A stretch of DNA of 64,000 bases. Origin: Archegozetes longisetosus (Eukaryota; Arthropoda; Arachnida; Sarcoptiformes; Trhypochthoniidae). The first letter of the stretch is position 1. Each line of letters begins with the position of its first letter. Location of the stretch: NCBI GenBank assembly GCA_018873245.2, contig JAEMBT020000004.1, positions 1,970,573 through 2,034,572 of the forward strand, written 5' to 3'. Position numbers and translations under genes: made by a program. Positions 32,766 through 44,333 of this stretch are shown here, piece after piece. The notes under the pieces are model-generated. The model was given only the letters and a program-made list of their open reading frames with translations, made no database searches and had not been told where the DNA came from.

Positions 32766-35314
32766 CCAAAAAGTGAAACGTTATTAAAATAGATTATCTT
32801 CAGTATCTATGTTGAAATAATAGTTTTTTGTTCCAAATACTCAGGTATTGTTTTCAATTCTAAGTAGTAATAAACATTGCGATTATACATTTAAAAATAT
32901 TTGAAAGAATTTATTAGACGGCAGTTACTAACATTATTTCACAATAAAAACTACATTTCAATGGTTAAGATATTGAAAGTTTTATGTAAAAATAATAGAA
33001 ATTTTTATCCGTTGCAGAAAGCGATTAACAAAGCAAGTTGTTTAGTAAGTTTTATAAGTTAATATTAAATTAATGAGTGGAGAAAGTGATTGCCATGAGT
33101 TCTATTGTCAACTAATGCGATTGGAGTATTATCAAAACATGTTTCAACTCAAGACTATATTGAATTATTCATTCGAAATTGGTGTGTAATAAAAGAATTC
33201 TATAAATTTTTGAAATGCTGTCTTCGCACTGAATTTTTTGTTAGCTTCAATTGAAATTTTGACTCCTTGAATAACTAAATAAATACTATTTTTAGATCTT
33301 TGGTCTTAGATCTTTGAAAACTTCTTAAAATTGAAGGCTATTTATACAAATCAGTTAGATATTTCAAGGTTTGACAGCTTTTTGATATTTGTATTTATGG
33401 ATTCATTGAATATGTCTCCTATAAATTCTTGATGAAAGATCAACTGTTTCTATTATTAAGAAATGTATAGTTGTTTAGTATTCAAATTAATATTAACCGC
33501 TCTCTTACTCTCATCTTATCATCAAGCGCATACAATACTTGACTGATTATAAAGTTGAAGAATCGATGAATTCTTCTTAGAAAAACATAATATTTTATAG
33601 CGTTAAAGAGGTAACTTATGATATAGTGATATATTATTTTATATTTTGAATGAAAAACTATTATGAGCTACTTTAAGTAATTGTGATAACCTATAGAGAA
33701 ATTTAATCTCGTGAATTCACATCTAATTTGAGGCAGTGGTGCTGCAGAATATAAAATAGATACCAACTGTTCAGCATATGTCACGCTTTTCCAAAAAACG
33801 CTACATTTATAATATAGCCAATTTATTTTGAAGAGTTTATTTTGAAGAGTATGTGGCGTACGTTCGATATTCATAGCCAGAATTTGCAGCGCAGTGCCAC
33901 AACAAGTTCCGCTAATTCGTGCTTGTTCTGTGTCTTTTTGCAAAGTTCAAGCAAATCTTTATGAGCGAAATCTTAAAGAACTTTCACTATAGCCTGACTT
34001 TATTAGAGTTTCAAAAGACCAAAATATAGAAAGACGCATGCATTCTAATCATAAACCATCTATTATGAGTATATTTTATTCGGTTGCCAACTTCATCTGT
34101 TGAAACAACTAAATAAAGGAAATACTAACTCTAATAATAAAACAAAACGAAGTCATAATTTTCTGCTCATCATAAAAACAAAAGTATCTTCAAAACTCGT
34201 AAATATTATATTACAAAGAATATTGAACTATGTTCAATTATTTGAGATAATAAATTCAGTATTTCCATTTTAAAATGAATATAATGTTCTTAAACATAAA
34301 TCAAAATATAAATATATGAAAAATTAATAATAAAATATACACAAAAAATTATTTTAAATTAATAAATATAACATAATTCCAGTAGAATCCTGATGAAATT
34401 CTACAGTTTACTTTTAGAAAATAATCAAAATTAATGGGTTGTAAAACTTATAAACAAACAACATTATGGAGTAAAGAATTAAACTTAAGAGAATTAAATA
34501 TCAATCAAAATATGACTTAAATAAATTCTCAAATTCTTATCAAGAAAAGTAGGTAAACTTAAACTACGTAAAATAAGATAGTCTTCCAATGCTTCTTCAA
34601 TCTTAGTACTTCTTTTTAGATTTTCAATAAGACTTTTTGAATTAAGTGTGAATTTATCCCAAAAAATTGAATCATTTTTTCATTTAATGTTAAGCATACT
34701 AAGCTCAGGTTATATCGTTGTGATTTATGAAACTTTTTATTCTCATGCTTCTCATTCATTAAAAATATTTAATTAAGAAAAATGATTATATCTCGCGTGG
34801 AATTTTCGTGCCCTGAAAACTCTCACGAAGGAAATAGATTACGCTTTAAAGTCTGTGCGGATAAAGCACAGAACAAGGCGAAAGGTTGAATGGACAACAT
34901 CATAATTGAGATATTTGGTTTTAAATTGCAAGAGAAACAACAATTTTAGATGGCTAACGCCGTGTTTCAAGCTATGAATAAACTTTACAATCCAAATATT
35001 ATAATTTGCATTTAATTTAATTTTTCTATAAGATTATTTGTTGAGAAATGATGTTCAAATAATAATAGATGATCCTCTTGCTTAAAATGACTTTAATTAA
35101 GAATTAAACATCAACAGATTTGAATATTTAAAATAATGTTCCTTAGTATATAACTTTGATGATTTTTCAAATTTATCTTAATATAGGCTCAAAATAAATT
35201 TATACTTTTGAATATGATTAAGAAAATAATTCCTATGACTGGATTTCAATTTTAACAATTTCAATAATAATAGTAACGATTTAAACAGAAATTTAGAACA
35301 AGGATTTATTATCT
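32766..35314. other. Gene-poor stretch after the EAAT gene
   Basis: Contains the EAAT polyadenylation signal AATAAA at 32869-32874. The 91-aa minus frame at 33668-33943 has no recognisable motif. Nothing else is structured enough to name. Confidence 0.4.
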
Positions 35315-35812
35315 CTATTTTCTATTTCTCCTAACCACAAAATAGACAGTTGTTGACAATCCAACAATGACTACAAAACAACCAAAAACAATCAGAAATA
35401 TAGTCCATATGGGGAACCGACAGCTCGTAGACCCATACCGATAGTTATTGCACTGATATTTTTCGTTGTGATAGATCCATTCATCCTTTTGATTCAAAAA
35501 TTTCTTGTATGCATCGTTGTATTGCGATCTATAGCACAAAAATTGCACTGAGCTTTGCTGACAGTCAATAATATCCCAACTTAAACAACAGTAGTTTTTA
35601 ATTGTTGGCGTTTGACCACGAATATTCCATTCTCGATATGCTCGATCCCGACATTCATGATATTCATGATGATTATTAACAAGAAAATCACAATCGCTTT
35701 CTAGCCGAATATTCATTTGATTATTAATCATCTGATCATAGTTTAATACACTTTCAAATGCATTGAACACTAGTATAAGTTTGAAGAACTGTGAACATGA
35801 AACTATCAGCAT
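35315..35812 (-). CDS. Cysteine-rich type I membrane protein, unknown function
   Basis: An intact single-exon 165-aa ORF. Residues 1-17 (MLIVSCSQFFKLILVFN) look like a signal peptide. The ectodomain of about 110 residues has eight cysteines (including a CC pair in NYCCLSWDIIDC) and is rich in Tyr, Asn and Asp. A single membrane span (IWTIFLIVFGCFVVIVGLST) follows, then a short basic cytoplasmic tail (VVRRNRK). The eight cysteines suggest four disulfides in a small extracellular domain. I do not recognise the family. A polyadenylation-type AATAAA on the minus strand sits 5 nt beyond the stop (35305-35310), consistent with a compact real gene. A cell-surface receptor or adhesion role is only a guess. 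Confidence 0.7.
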   Translation of the reverse strand: MLIVSCSQFFKLILVFNAFESVLNYDQMINNQMNIRLESDCDFLVNNHHEYHECRDRAYREWNIRGQTPTIKNYCCLSWDIIDCQQSSVQFLCYRSQYNDAYKKFLNQKDEWIYHNEKYQCNNYRYGSTSCRFPIWTIFLIVFGCFVVIVGLSTTVYFVVRRNRK

Positions 35813-37165
35813 TTTCAGAAAGCAACTAGCCTTACTACCAGAGCCAAATTAAATGTTCTTCATTAATAATGTTTAATAAAGATCCTCAATAACTCTAATT
35901 TTGTTCTCCTTGAAGATAATTTGACACAATTAACAATCAATAAATATCCATTGATTCAGAAAATATGAGCTCTAATTTAAAATTAAAAAATTTTCAGCCC
36001 TGAAAAGAGATCTAAACATAGTCAACACGTTATAATAACAATAATAAAATCTCATACTCGATCACATAAAAATATTTTACATAAACAGTTGAATTGGTGG
36101 AATACAAAATTTTTTTGTTATTTTTTTTATTCAAATGGTTTCCATGACTACGAAATTAGTATAAAATTATATTTCAATTCGTCGATTTCGCAATAAAGAT
36201 CTGAGTTATTTCGAATAATACTAAACAAGGAAATTGCTAAATATAACTTAATCTTTCTTAATATAGACTTCTCAATTAAATCTCAATCAATGTATTGAAG
36301 ATCTGAAATGATAAATTTCTTAATCAACCTTCAACTTGAATCGAGACATATGTTGACTTTTAAATTGTTAGTTGTTCAAATCGAAATTCATTGGAAATCT
36401 TTGAATTTGTTCTAGCAATTTTTAGACAACTTTAACTCATTTTCCCTCAAAAATTGTCAACTATTTTTGATTTGTAAGTAAAGTATAATAGAGACTCATT
36501 CTGACAAACGTATCAACATTTTTAACTTTTATATCATCTCACTCGTATTAAGTCTAATAGGAATACGCTAAATATTGTAAACTTTAACGAAATGTATATA
36601 ATAGTATATATTTGTGAAATTTAGGTTAGTTTGAAATAAATTGAGACAATATTTAGGATATTTTCCATTGATTTTATTATAAACGTGTTGAAAATGTTAA
36701 TACTTACAAAGTGATGCTTTACCAAGATAAAAAATTAAAATTATTGAGACAACAATTTTTCACTTTATGGTTGTTTAGTGTTCTAGAATCGACTCCTTGT
36801 TAGTAACACAAAGTTCTTAATTGCAAAGCTTTCGAGAATGCAATTACTAAAGATGTCGAACTGACGATTAACTACATATGTATTTAAAGATAATACAATA
36901 ATCATAAAAGTAATAAGTCAAATGCAATTAGTTTGAAAAGTGTGTGAAAATTAAATGAGAACTTATTAGAAAACATTTTCAGATAATTGTCATTTGATAA
37001 AAGAACACAACACTTTTAGGATAAACTTCTTAGAATTGAAATAAATTTGACAAAAAAGACTGTTTCGTCTCAAATCCTATTAGATCTTTTGATCTATAGA
37101 CAAATTGACAATTTTGTTAAAGAGATAAAACGTTAAACTATATATAACATCAAACTGTCCATATA
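35813..37165. other. Intergenic stretch with R1 repeat
   Basis: No gene seen. The only recognisable item is the second copy of repeat family R1 (36605-36848). Confidence 0.4.
36605..36848 (-). repeat. Dispersed repeat family R1, copy 2
   Basis: Reverse-complement relative of 16915-17165, sharing several exact blocks of 12-18 bp with small indels between. With no terminal inverted repeats seen, its class is unknown. Confidence 0.75.
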
Positions 37166-37342
37166 CAATAAAACCTCCATACGTTGAGCACTCTACAACT
37201 TGAACACCACCTAGAAGTTGAACAAGACTTCTGAATATTTCTCATAGACCATAATGTTAAAAAAACCTCTATAACTTGAACAACTATATAAGTTCGATAG
37301 GATTTGCCAGTCCCAAATGTGTTAAACTTATAGAAGTTTTGC
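37166..37342. mobile_element. Short pogo-like MITE
   Basis: The left end reads CAATAAAACCTCCATACGTT and the right end, inward, CAAAACTTCTATAAGTTT, a diverged inverted pair of the CAGTARAACCTCTATAA type, with TA next to both ends. Between them are repeated ACTTGAACA-like words. About 177 bp, non-coding. Confidence 0.5.
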
Positions 37343-37503
37343 TATATTTAATTGAGTCAAAGAATAGTCAAAGCCATTTGTTCTTTTGTATAGAATATGA
37401 CATATGTGGAGTTGAGATATAAAGGAGTTTTGTGGAACACTCTAATACACTTATCCATATCTGTGGATATCTACTTAACACAACTACCGTTTTACGCCGC
37501 ATA

Positions 37504-37934
37504 TAGGGTGACCAAGTGTCCCGCATTGTGCGGGATTGTCCTACATTTGAGAGTTGTGTCCTGCATAGCGTATGCGCCCTTTGCAGGACGGAAAAAAACA
37601 TACATTTTAAGATTTATCTTAATACATTTTCACTGTATGTTTTGGTTCAATGCAAATGCAATTTTATTGTTAACACATTTCTTATCTTAAAATATGTAGA
37701 AGTCTTTAGATAAAAAGAGTTTTAATCCGTTTATCTAATACCTTGTTTTCATTCACATCGTGTGTGACTCTTATAAAGTGCAGTTCTCAATCAAGTCTTC
37801 AATTTATATTTCAAATAATTGTTATTTCAAACTGTGATTTGTAACTTTAATCAGGTTAAAACACCTTTAAAAAATTTTATAAGGGGGCCAAAATTTTTGT
37901 CCTGAATTTAACAGTTTATGACTTGGTCACCCTA
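37504..37934. mobile_element. hAT-like MITE (TAGGGTGACC family)
   Basis: Terminal inverted repeats TAGGGTGACCAAGTGTCC and the complement ending ACTTGGTCACCCTA. Flanking 8-mers GCCGCATA and GCTACATA match at 6 of 8, a decayed 8-bp duplication, and the YAGGG terminus fits hAT. The ORFs crossing it (37397-37713) have no motif. It ends only 20 bp before the next element. Confidence 0.8.
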
Positions 37935-37954
37935 GCTACATATAAGTAAATGTA

Positions 37955-38560
37955 CAGTCATTGACAAAACTAACTTCCACGATTTTTTAGGGTTTTCTAG
38001 TATTAAATATCAATGGATTTTGATGAAATTTTTTCTCAATATACCAGATGTTGGGAAGCACATTATGGTAGATCGGCGTTGAAATTTCGATCTAATATGA
38101 TCTAATATCCAAGATTATCAATCAGACGATATATTTAATATAATATAGAATTTTTTATAAAATTTCTTGATAAATATTCAAATTATCTACAATTTAACGT
38201 TGAGGTCATGATTTTATTCCTTCAGATAAAAAATTTATGATTTTTTGGAAAATGACATTTTTCATGTATTTAGGTCTGTAGTTCTTAGACAAACGATATT
38301 TGAGTAAAACAAAAATACACGTGTCTAATCATTTTTCATCTAGTTTAGCTTCCATTCATCAGAATTGAAAAATTTCCGCCCAATTTCTCCGACAGAGTTT
38401 ACTTGAATAATTCACCTATCTTACAAGGAATTTCAACGCCGATCTACCATAATGTGCTTCCCAACATCTGGTATATTCAGAAAAAATTTCATCAAAATCC
38501 ATTGATATTTAATACTAGAAAACCCTAAAAAATCGTGGAAGTTAGTTTTGTCAATGGCTG
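37955..38560. mobile_element. Tc1/mariner-type MITE with 132-bp inverted repeats
   Basis: CAGTCATTGACAAAACTAAC begins the left repeat; the right repeat (38429-38560) is its reverse complement with two substitutions in 132 bp. TA flanks both ends (37953-37954 and 38561-38562). The 342-bp centre has no coding frame. The high arm identity suggests recent amplification. Confidence 0.9.
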
Positions 38561-39231
38561 TACATATAATGCGAATCGCTAGAAAGTTTTAAAATGTCAT
38601 TTATCACAAGTATTTATATTCCGGATTATAAGTACATGGCGATTGAGATTTCATAAAGTCATGTCTTGAAATGTGAATTTTCGCGAAAAGATTGAACGAT
38701 TACCAAGTATTAGCGTTTTGCTTATTTAAACAAGAACAAAGTAAATCATTTTAAAAGACTTCTAACATAGACGATGTGCTTTTTACAGTTTGAAATATTA
38801 GTCCAAAAAATTCACGTTTGGTCTATACTATCATGAGATCTGGCATATTAAAGACATGTACTTAATTCAAGGAATTTGAAGAGTCCAATTTTAAAAGATG
38901 GCATTTGACCCATATGCCTAAATTCAGGAATTAAGGACATGAGTCCTAAATTCCAAATTGTAAGTACATGTACTTACATGCCGTATCGCGTCAAAATAAC
39001 GCCAGCAAAAATAACGCCAGTAAAAATAACGCCAGTAAAAATAACGCCAACAAAAATAGCTCAATCAAATAGTATTTAAATAAAATTTATACATGAGTAT
39101 GAACTCCTAATTTATTGAAAGAAATATAAATATCACACGCATTAATTTTTAGCATAAATATTTTAAAATGATTATTGATAATACAATTTAAATTTGTAGA
39201 TTAAAGTTATGTGAAATTCCTTGCAAGTAAT

Positions 39232-40330
39232 CTAATAGAGGGCGTTCTCTATAATTGTAACAATTGTTTTGATTTTTTCTGCAGTGTCCTTATAAGTTTG
39301 TTTTCCAGCAGGAGGCTGTTGCCCTGATATATATTGTTCCACTTTAAATTCATTGAGGCTCTGCTCTTTTTTAAGACCATCAATGAATTTCCAAATTGTT
39401 GGATGACAAGCACCTAACAAGTGGCTAAATCCACGATGCCAACCTTCGACAGAATTATTTGTTTTTGGCAGATCTTCTAATGTTGCTTCATAGCAGTTCC
39501 ACAATGAATGAGCAAAAGTATGATTGCGGCGTTGATTGCGTCTTCCCGGTCGTCCTATCCATGTATCTTCAAAATAGTCTACAATTGGCTGAACCAAGTC
39601 ATTGTGTTCAGTGATATAAGGGGAATCTATTAGTTCTTCAAATGATGCAACAACATCAGCAACAGGAACAAAAGCAAGTGCTGCTAATTGCCTTATATGC
39701 AACGCAAAATCAGGATCAGTCGCGTATTGCCTCTGTAATCCCGCTTGTTGAATGCGCCTTTATATAAATTGGCTAAAGTGGAAAAAACATCCTCTTTGTA
39801 TTGCAGATGGAAATGCAGTGTGGAATGCTTTGAGTGCTGATTGTTCAAAATCAGTCATTATGGTTAATGGTCAAAGATTCTGATTTAAACTTTTCAAAGC
39901 ATTGAATACACGTTTGTACGTATCTTCTGTTCTGTTGGGCATTAGCACAAAAACTGTTGGAATTACATTATGGTATTTAACTGCGTGTATTGTATATAGT
40001 TGATCGAATAAAGGAGGAGCTGTTTTAAACGTGCCATCAGCAAATCAGTGACTGCATTGCGCCATTAGATCTAAATTTCTTCTGGTTGAAAATAAAAGAA
40101 TCCTGTCATTTCCAGAACCACTATCATGCAACAAAAATGGGTCTCCAGTTAATGTTTCAGTATACGTTTGTGGCAATCGTAATTCATCTAAAACAGTGGG
40201 GATCGCTAAAGGAACTTGTACACCTTGACGATAACGTAAAACCGTGCGCTTCATATAAGCAACTGGTGGTAATTGTCCGGCGACTGCAGATGAAATTCCT
40301 GTAGTTGAAGAAGCTATGATGACTATAAAA
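39232..40330 (-). pseudogene. MULE transposase pseudogene
   Basis: On the minus strand: an N-terminal region ending near ILLFSTRRNLDLMAQ; FADGTFKTAPPLFDQLY (first catalytic Asp in FADGTF); VFVLMPNRTEDTYK; IMTDFEQSALKAF (second Asp); GCFFHFSQ; then an intact 156-aa end with FEDTWIGRPGRRN and TNNSVEGWHRGFSHLLG, typical of MULE transposases in arthropods. Inactivating lesions: TGA before FADGTF (near 40045), TGA before the second Asp motif (near 39870) and TAA after FHFSQFI (near 39765). Confidence 0.85.
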
Positions 40331-40400
40331 GGTTTTGTTTAGTTCGCTCTAATTGTAAAAGCAAATTCTTATTCTAATTTAATTACAATAGGAAATTAAT

Positions 40401-40696
40401 TGTTATGGGAATCTAATACTGGAATGCTTGAACATCCCTTTTTAGGAATAACTTTTCTCAAAATTATAACTCGAAAATATTCTTAAACATCCTTTCATTA
40501 ATTAGTCAGAAGAGTATAAAAAGAGAGAGTAATAGAGTAGAAATTAAGTGAGTTAGTAAGAGACTGTGAGAGAGCTTAGACTCTGTGCGATACATTTAAA
40601 TCTTTATGTATTATCATTCAATTTATATTTTTAATAAAGATTGTTAATTGTTAAAGTCAGAGTTGTTATTTCGCTATATAAAAATCCACTCTCACA
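40401..40696. repeat. Possible solo LTR inside the MULE
   Basis: The segment starts TGTTATGGG and ends CTCTCACA. It contains a TATA-like GTATAAAAAGAG followed by a GA-rich stretch, and an AATAAA near its end (TTAATAAAGATTG): the order of promoter and polyadenylation signal expected in an LTR. The flanking five bases do not match (TTAAT and ATATA), so this is tentative. Confidence 0.3.
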
Positions 40697-41050
40697 ATAT
40701 AATATTTTAAATTATTGCTAATATTTATAAGCGATATATCTTATGAAAGACGATTTTAAAAATACTATAAAAGTTGTTATTATTGCTGTTGTTTACGTTA
40801 GTGTTATTTCGTATTGGCGTTATTTTCACCTGGCGTTATTATTACATCGCGTTATTTTTGTTAGCGTTATTATAGTGGCGTTGTTTTTACTGACGTTATT
40901 TTTGCAGCGTTATTTTAACGTAAAACCCTTATATGCGGCGAGAAACGGTACAAATAGCACTTTTAGGCAATTTAGTCGAATTTTTGATGTTTTGGGACAA
41001 GGCACAGATCAGAAATTTGTGGCATAAGTAGTGTATATACGGCGATTCTA

Positions 41051-41390
41051 GGGCGTACGAGTTTCATACTTTTCGTACCCTTCTAAAACCACTAATAAAA
41101 CACTAAAAACTCCTCAATTTCACAACAAATCCTCGCTTTTTATGGTAAGAAGCGTTTAAAAACGAACGAACCGAAAAAAATCTAAAAACTTGCTTTTGCA
41201 AAGGTGTAAGTTATAAGGAATTGGGGCGTACGAGTCTCATACTTTTCGTACTCTCTAAAATAAATAAAAAATTGGCCTATTTTTATCAAAAAAATTCATG
41301 AATAACCAATTTTCATCAAATACATTACTAATAAAAGCCTAAAAATCAATAAAAAATACTGGAACAGTACGTACTCGTACTTTTCGTACT
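41051..41390. repeat. Three spaced copies of a GTACGA...TCGTAC palindrome
   Basis: Copies at about 41051-41080, 41224-41252 and 41365-41390 share CGTACGAG-TTCATACTTTTCGTAC. The first two also share a leading GGGCG. Each can fold as a small hairpin (GTACGA with TCGTAC). The sequence between copies is not repeated. They lie between the MULE end and the 3' end of the next gene. Confidence 0.6.
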
Positions 41391-41574
41391 TTAAAACTCA
41401 GGAAAATAGAAATTTAATCAAATCAAACAAGTTAATGCTTAGTTTCTATTTTATCTAATTTGTCTTTGAATATTCTTCAATTGCAACATTTCTGAATCGA
41501 GGCAAGTTAAGTTAGTTAGTTATTTGAAACATTATGTGTAAAGTTAAAAGTAATAAATTTAAGAAAATGTTTTT

Positions 41575-41580
41575 TTTATT
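41575..41580 (-). terminator. Polyadenylation signal
   Basis: AATAAA on the minus strand, starting about 10 nt after the stop of the gene at 41590-43431. Confidence 0.5.
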
Positions 41581-41589
41581 GCAAACTAA

Positions 41590-43431
41590 TCACAAAAAGT
41601 TTCTCTTCTTTGACCAAGCCTTTCCTACACGAATCTGCAAATTTTTATATTCGTCCCAGGTTTTAAAGAACACCGTGGTGATGGTACGAACTGGACGTGG
41701 ATCGCCAAAGCAACCGATACTAGGATAGAGTTGTTGTGATACACACACAACCATAACTCTTGTGTTACCACTACTGTTGGTGACTTTGAAATAAACCTGG
41801 ATCCGACCTCTGTCGTTCACTCCTTCTTCAAGATACTGCACGGAAGTAACATTTCTCTTAAGGAATTCATGCAATTTCATTTGAATTTCAAGCAAAGCCA
41901 ATCGGACAACTACGTTAATCAGAAAAAACATGTTAGAAATTAAAAACTATATTTGCCAACTAATTAGTGAAATAATTATTTAATTGAAAATACTTACCAA
42001 CGTATGTTTCATCTCGCAAATTATTAATAGCTTCGTTCAGCTTGTTGATAGCATTTCCACTGTCTTTTTGATTGTTTGCGTCTCGAACCTTCTGAAGTAA
42101 TTGACGAATATGCTCAGGTAGTGTTTCCATCAGATGACTTAGACTAGGAATATATTCCAGCCACTGATCCCAATGACGAACAAAAGTGTGCATCAAACCC
42201 TGAAATTCATCGTTTGCTAATATCGCTCCAGTGTATCCAAATTCCTGTGGCATTTGGACATGTAGCCACATTGATTGAGCCAATAATTCCAGTATCTTTA
42301 TGGTAAGATTTTTTCTCGGATCATTGTCTCGTCCTAAATTATCTTTCAATTCTTCCCAATCTTTATCTGTAATAGTAGTTGTATTAGGATCCTGTTGGTG
42401 CGTTTCTGTTCCTGCTTTTTGTTGAACATATTTCCTCTTTTTCTCCTCTCTCTGTTCTGGACTAAGAGCGACCTCAATTTCACCAGCATAGCAGTCAGCT
42501 TGCAGACCATTTTCTTGTCTACTAAATCTGACATTTTCAGTAGAAGCATTAACGATAACAACATTAACACCACCAGGGGTTTGCTGCACGACTACTTGAT
42601 TACTTTTCGGATCAAACTAGTATTGCGGTGTTCCATGTCTAATTGCACTGATTTCACCAGTAAGAGCGTTGATTTGCTGTCCAAGCGAAGTCAGCTGACC
42701 TGACGTCATTGCATTAGCACTGCCCTCTTCAGCAAACAATGCAGCATTGAGTTGGTCGGTTTTGGCAGCTCTAGCAGCTTCCAAACCGTTGAGCTTCACT
42801 TGGGTGGAAATTTGCTTTCCAATTTGTCCTCCTGAGTAGCCAGCTAAACCATCGCCGGCAAATACGGCAGCTGCATCGAATATATTTCCAGCATTTGGAT
42901 TATCCACCGCATTCTGCACTACGGCAAAAACTCCCTTTGGTTTTTCACTAATGGCGCTATCTGCTAAATCATAAGCAGATCCAGCAGCAATTCCTGCCGG
43001 AATAGCAGCGATTCCACCACTCGCCAATCCAGCCGCAACTCCACTACCAAGAACCACCGTTGATCGGGTTGCTGCATTCAATGCTTGATTACCACCTTCA
43101 TGATCACCCAACGCGTGATGTATACCACCTAACCATAAAGAGAAATATTGGCAAAACATTGATGAATTGACAAACATCAACCTTTAATATGGCCCACTAC
43201 TGGAACTCCATTGGCAAAATTATTAATGGTACCCAAGCAACGCTGCTGCGTCTTTATCGCACCATCGGTATCGCCGGAAATGACCTGCACTACGGAGGTT
43301 ACTTGTGATACACCTGGACATTCTTTGGCGAAATTTTCCTGTGTTCTTGCTGCGCCCTCTACATCACCAGTGACCAGTTGACAGAAGGATTTCACTTGCG
43401 ATACACCTGGAATCCAATCCACGCCAGGCAT
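41590..43431 (-). CDS. Conserved-looking protein with GD-x-GA-TQ repeats, one internal TAG
   Basis: Three coding exons: 43431-43182, 43128-41998, 41909-41590; the introns are GT-AG and the spliced length is 1701 nt, in frame (566 aa). The N-terminus has two copies of a roughly 40-aa unit (PGVSQV, then GDVEGA or GDTDGA, then TQ). Next come VPVVGHIKGGIHHALGDHEG and a glycine/alanine-rich hydrophobic stretch (VVLGSGVAAGLASGGIAAIP), a possible membrane glycine zipper. A helical middle region and a C-terminal globular part (DRGRIQVYFKVTN to FFKTWDEYKN) complete it. Codon 254 (42617-42619) is TAG, with the same frame open for hundreds of codons on both sides. I recall similar uncharacterised proteins in arthropods and other invertebrates but cannot name a function. 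The stop may be a new lesion, an assembly error or a read-through site. Confidence 0.7.
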
Positions 43432-44333
43432 TGTCGAGTTCGAAAGTTCAATTCAGCAGGTTATTCAATATGCTTACGAAGCAGTAGCGTTACACGACAA
43501 AGAAGAAGTGCAAAGCGAGGCGATTTACGAGTGAAGGTTGCGTCTTGGTGGTGCTCTTTAGCTGTCGCATATCTTATAGTGTTCTTTTCAGAGCACATGC
43601 ACTAGTTTTTTCCAGTTTGTATCATTGATTGTCAAAATCAGTAATCACATGTTATCAGTTTTCGCTGAAAGTGGAGTCAGTTCTGAGGAATCTCTGTTTG
43701 ATTACCTTGATCTTTAATTTTGTGTGCAATAGCATGTCACTTATCGCGTTTTATAATTTCTAGCAAGCGAAAACGAATGTAAGTCACACAGCAAATCACA
43801 GCAAATTCATAACTATGTTATTATAGAACGCATAAGATATCATTTACGATTTATTAAACCATTCAAGGTTATGTAAACTCAACAAATTTTAGTTTAAATC
43901 CTTGAATGAATGCCAAATGTAAGTGTATACTAAATGGTGTCTCAAATTTAGTTGTCTCTAGCTTTGAAGCCTTGAAGCAATGTGCAATACTAGTTTCACT
44001 CTCATTGTGATAATAACTTACTTCGTGCTACTGCCATAAATGTGTTTTGTATCGCTCTGTGTGTGCGTATTTTCTATCTCGTAATCTGTGAAGCGTAAAC
44101 CAAGTGCAATTCAAAACTAAAGCCTTTTAGTATAAAATATTGCTCGTAGAATATATACATATATATATACGTCATGAGCTTAAAAATTTAAAAATTTAAA
44201 CCTTTTTCTTTATGTTGAAAGTTATCTACACCAAATTCACGCTGAACTTTTATAAAAATTAATGTCTCTGTGCTCAAGGAAAGTGGTGAAAATTTTTGAT
44301 ACATTTTAAACCCACAATCTAATCCCTGGAAAA
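43432..44333. other. Divergent promoter region
   Basis: About 900 bp between two divergent genes (41590-43431 minus and 44334-44714 plus). It should contain both promoters. I see no clear TATA box or repeat, only an ATATAT run near 44155-44169. Confidence 0.35.

Larger units (their letters stand above)
38989..40920 (-). mobile_element. MULE (Mutator-like) element, dead
   Basis: The ends are inverted arrays of a 14-15 bp unit like AATAACGCCAGTAAA: at least four copies at 38989-39058 and a longer, more diverged set at 40785-40920. The outer termini read CGTYAAAATAACG. A broken MULE transposase lies between them on the minus strand, together with a possible solo LTR (40401-40696). A clear 9-bp duplication is not visible at the ends as I place them. 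Confidence 0.75.

Noticed and set aside
33668..33943. 91-aa minus-strand frame.
   Set aside because: No domain, no clear start context and no supporting neighbours.
42395..42703. 102-aa plus-strand frame.
   Set aside because: It lies opposite the second exon of the 41590-43431 gene and is a shadow frame.
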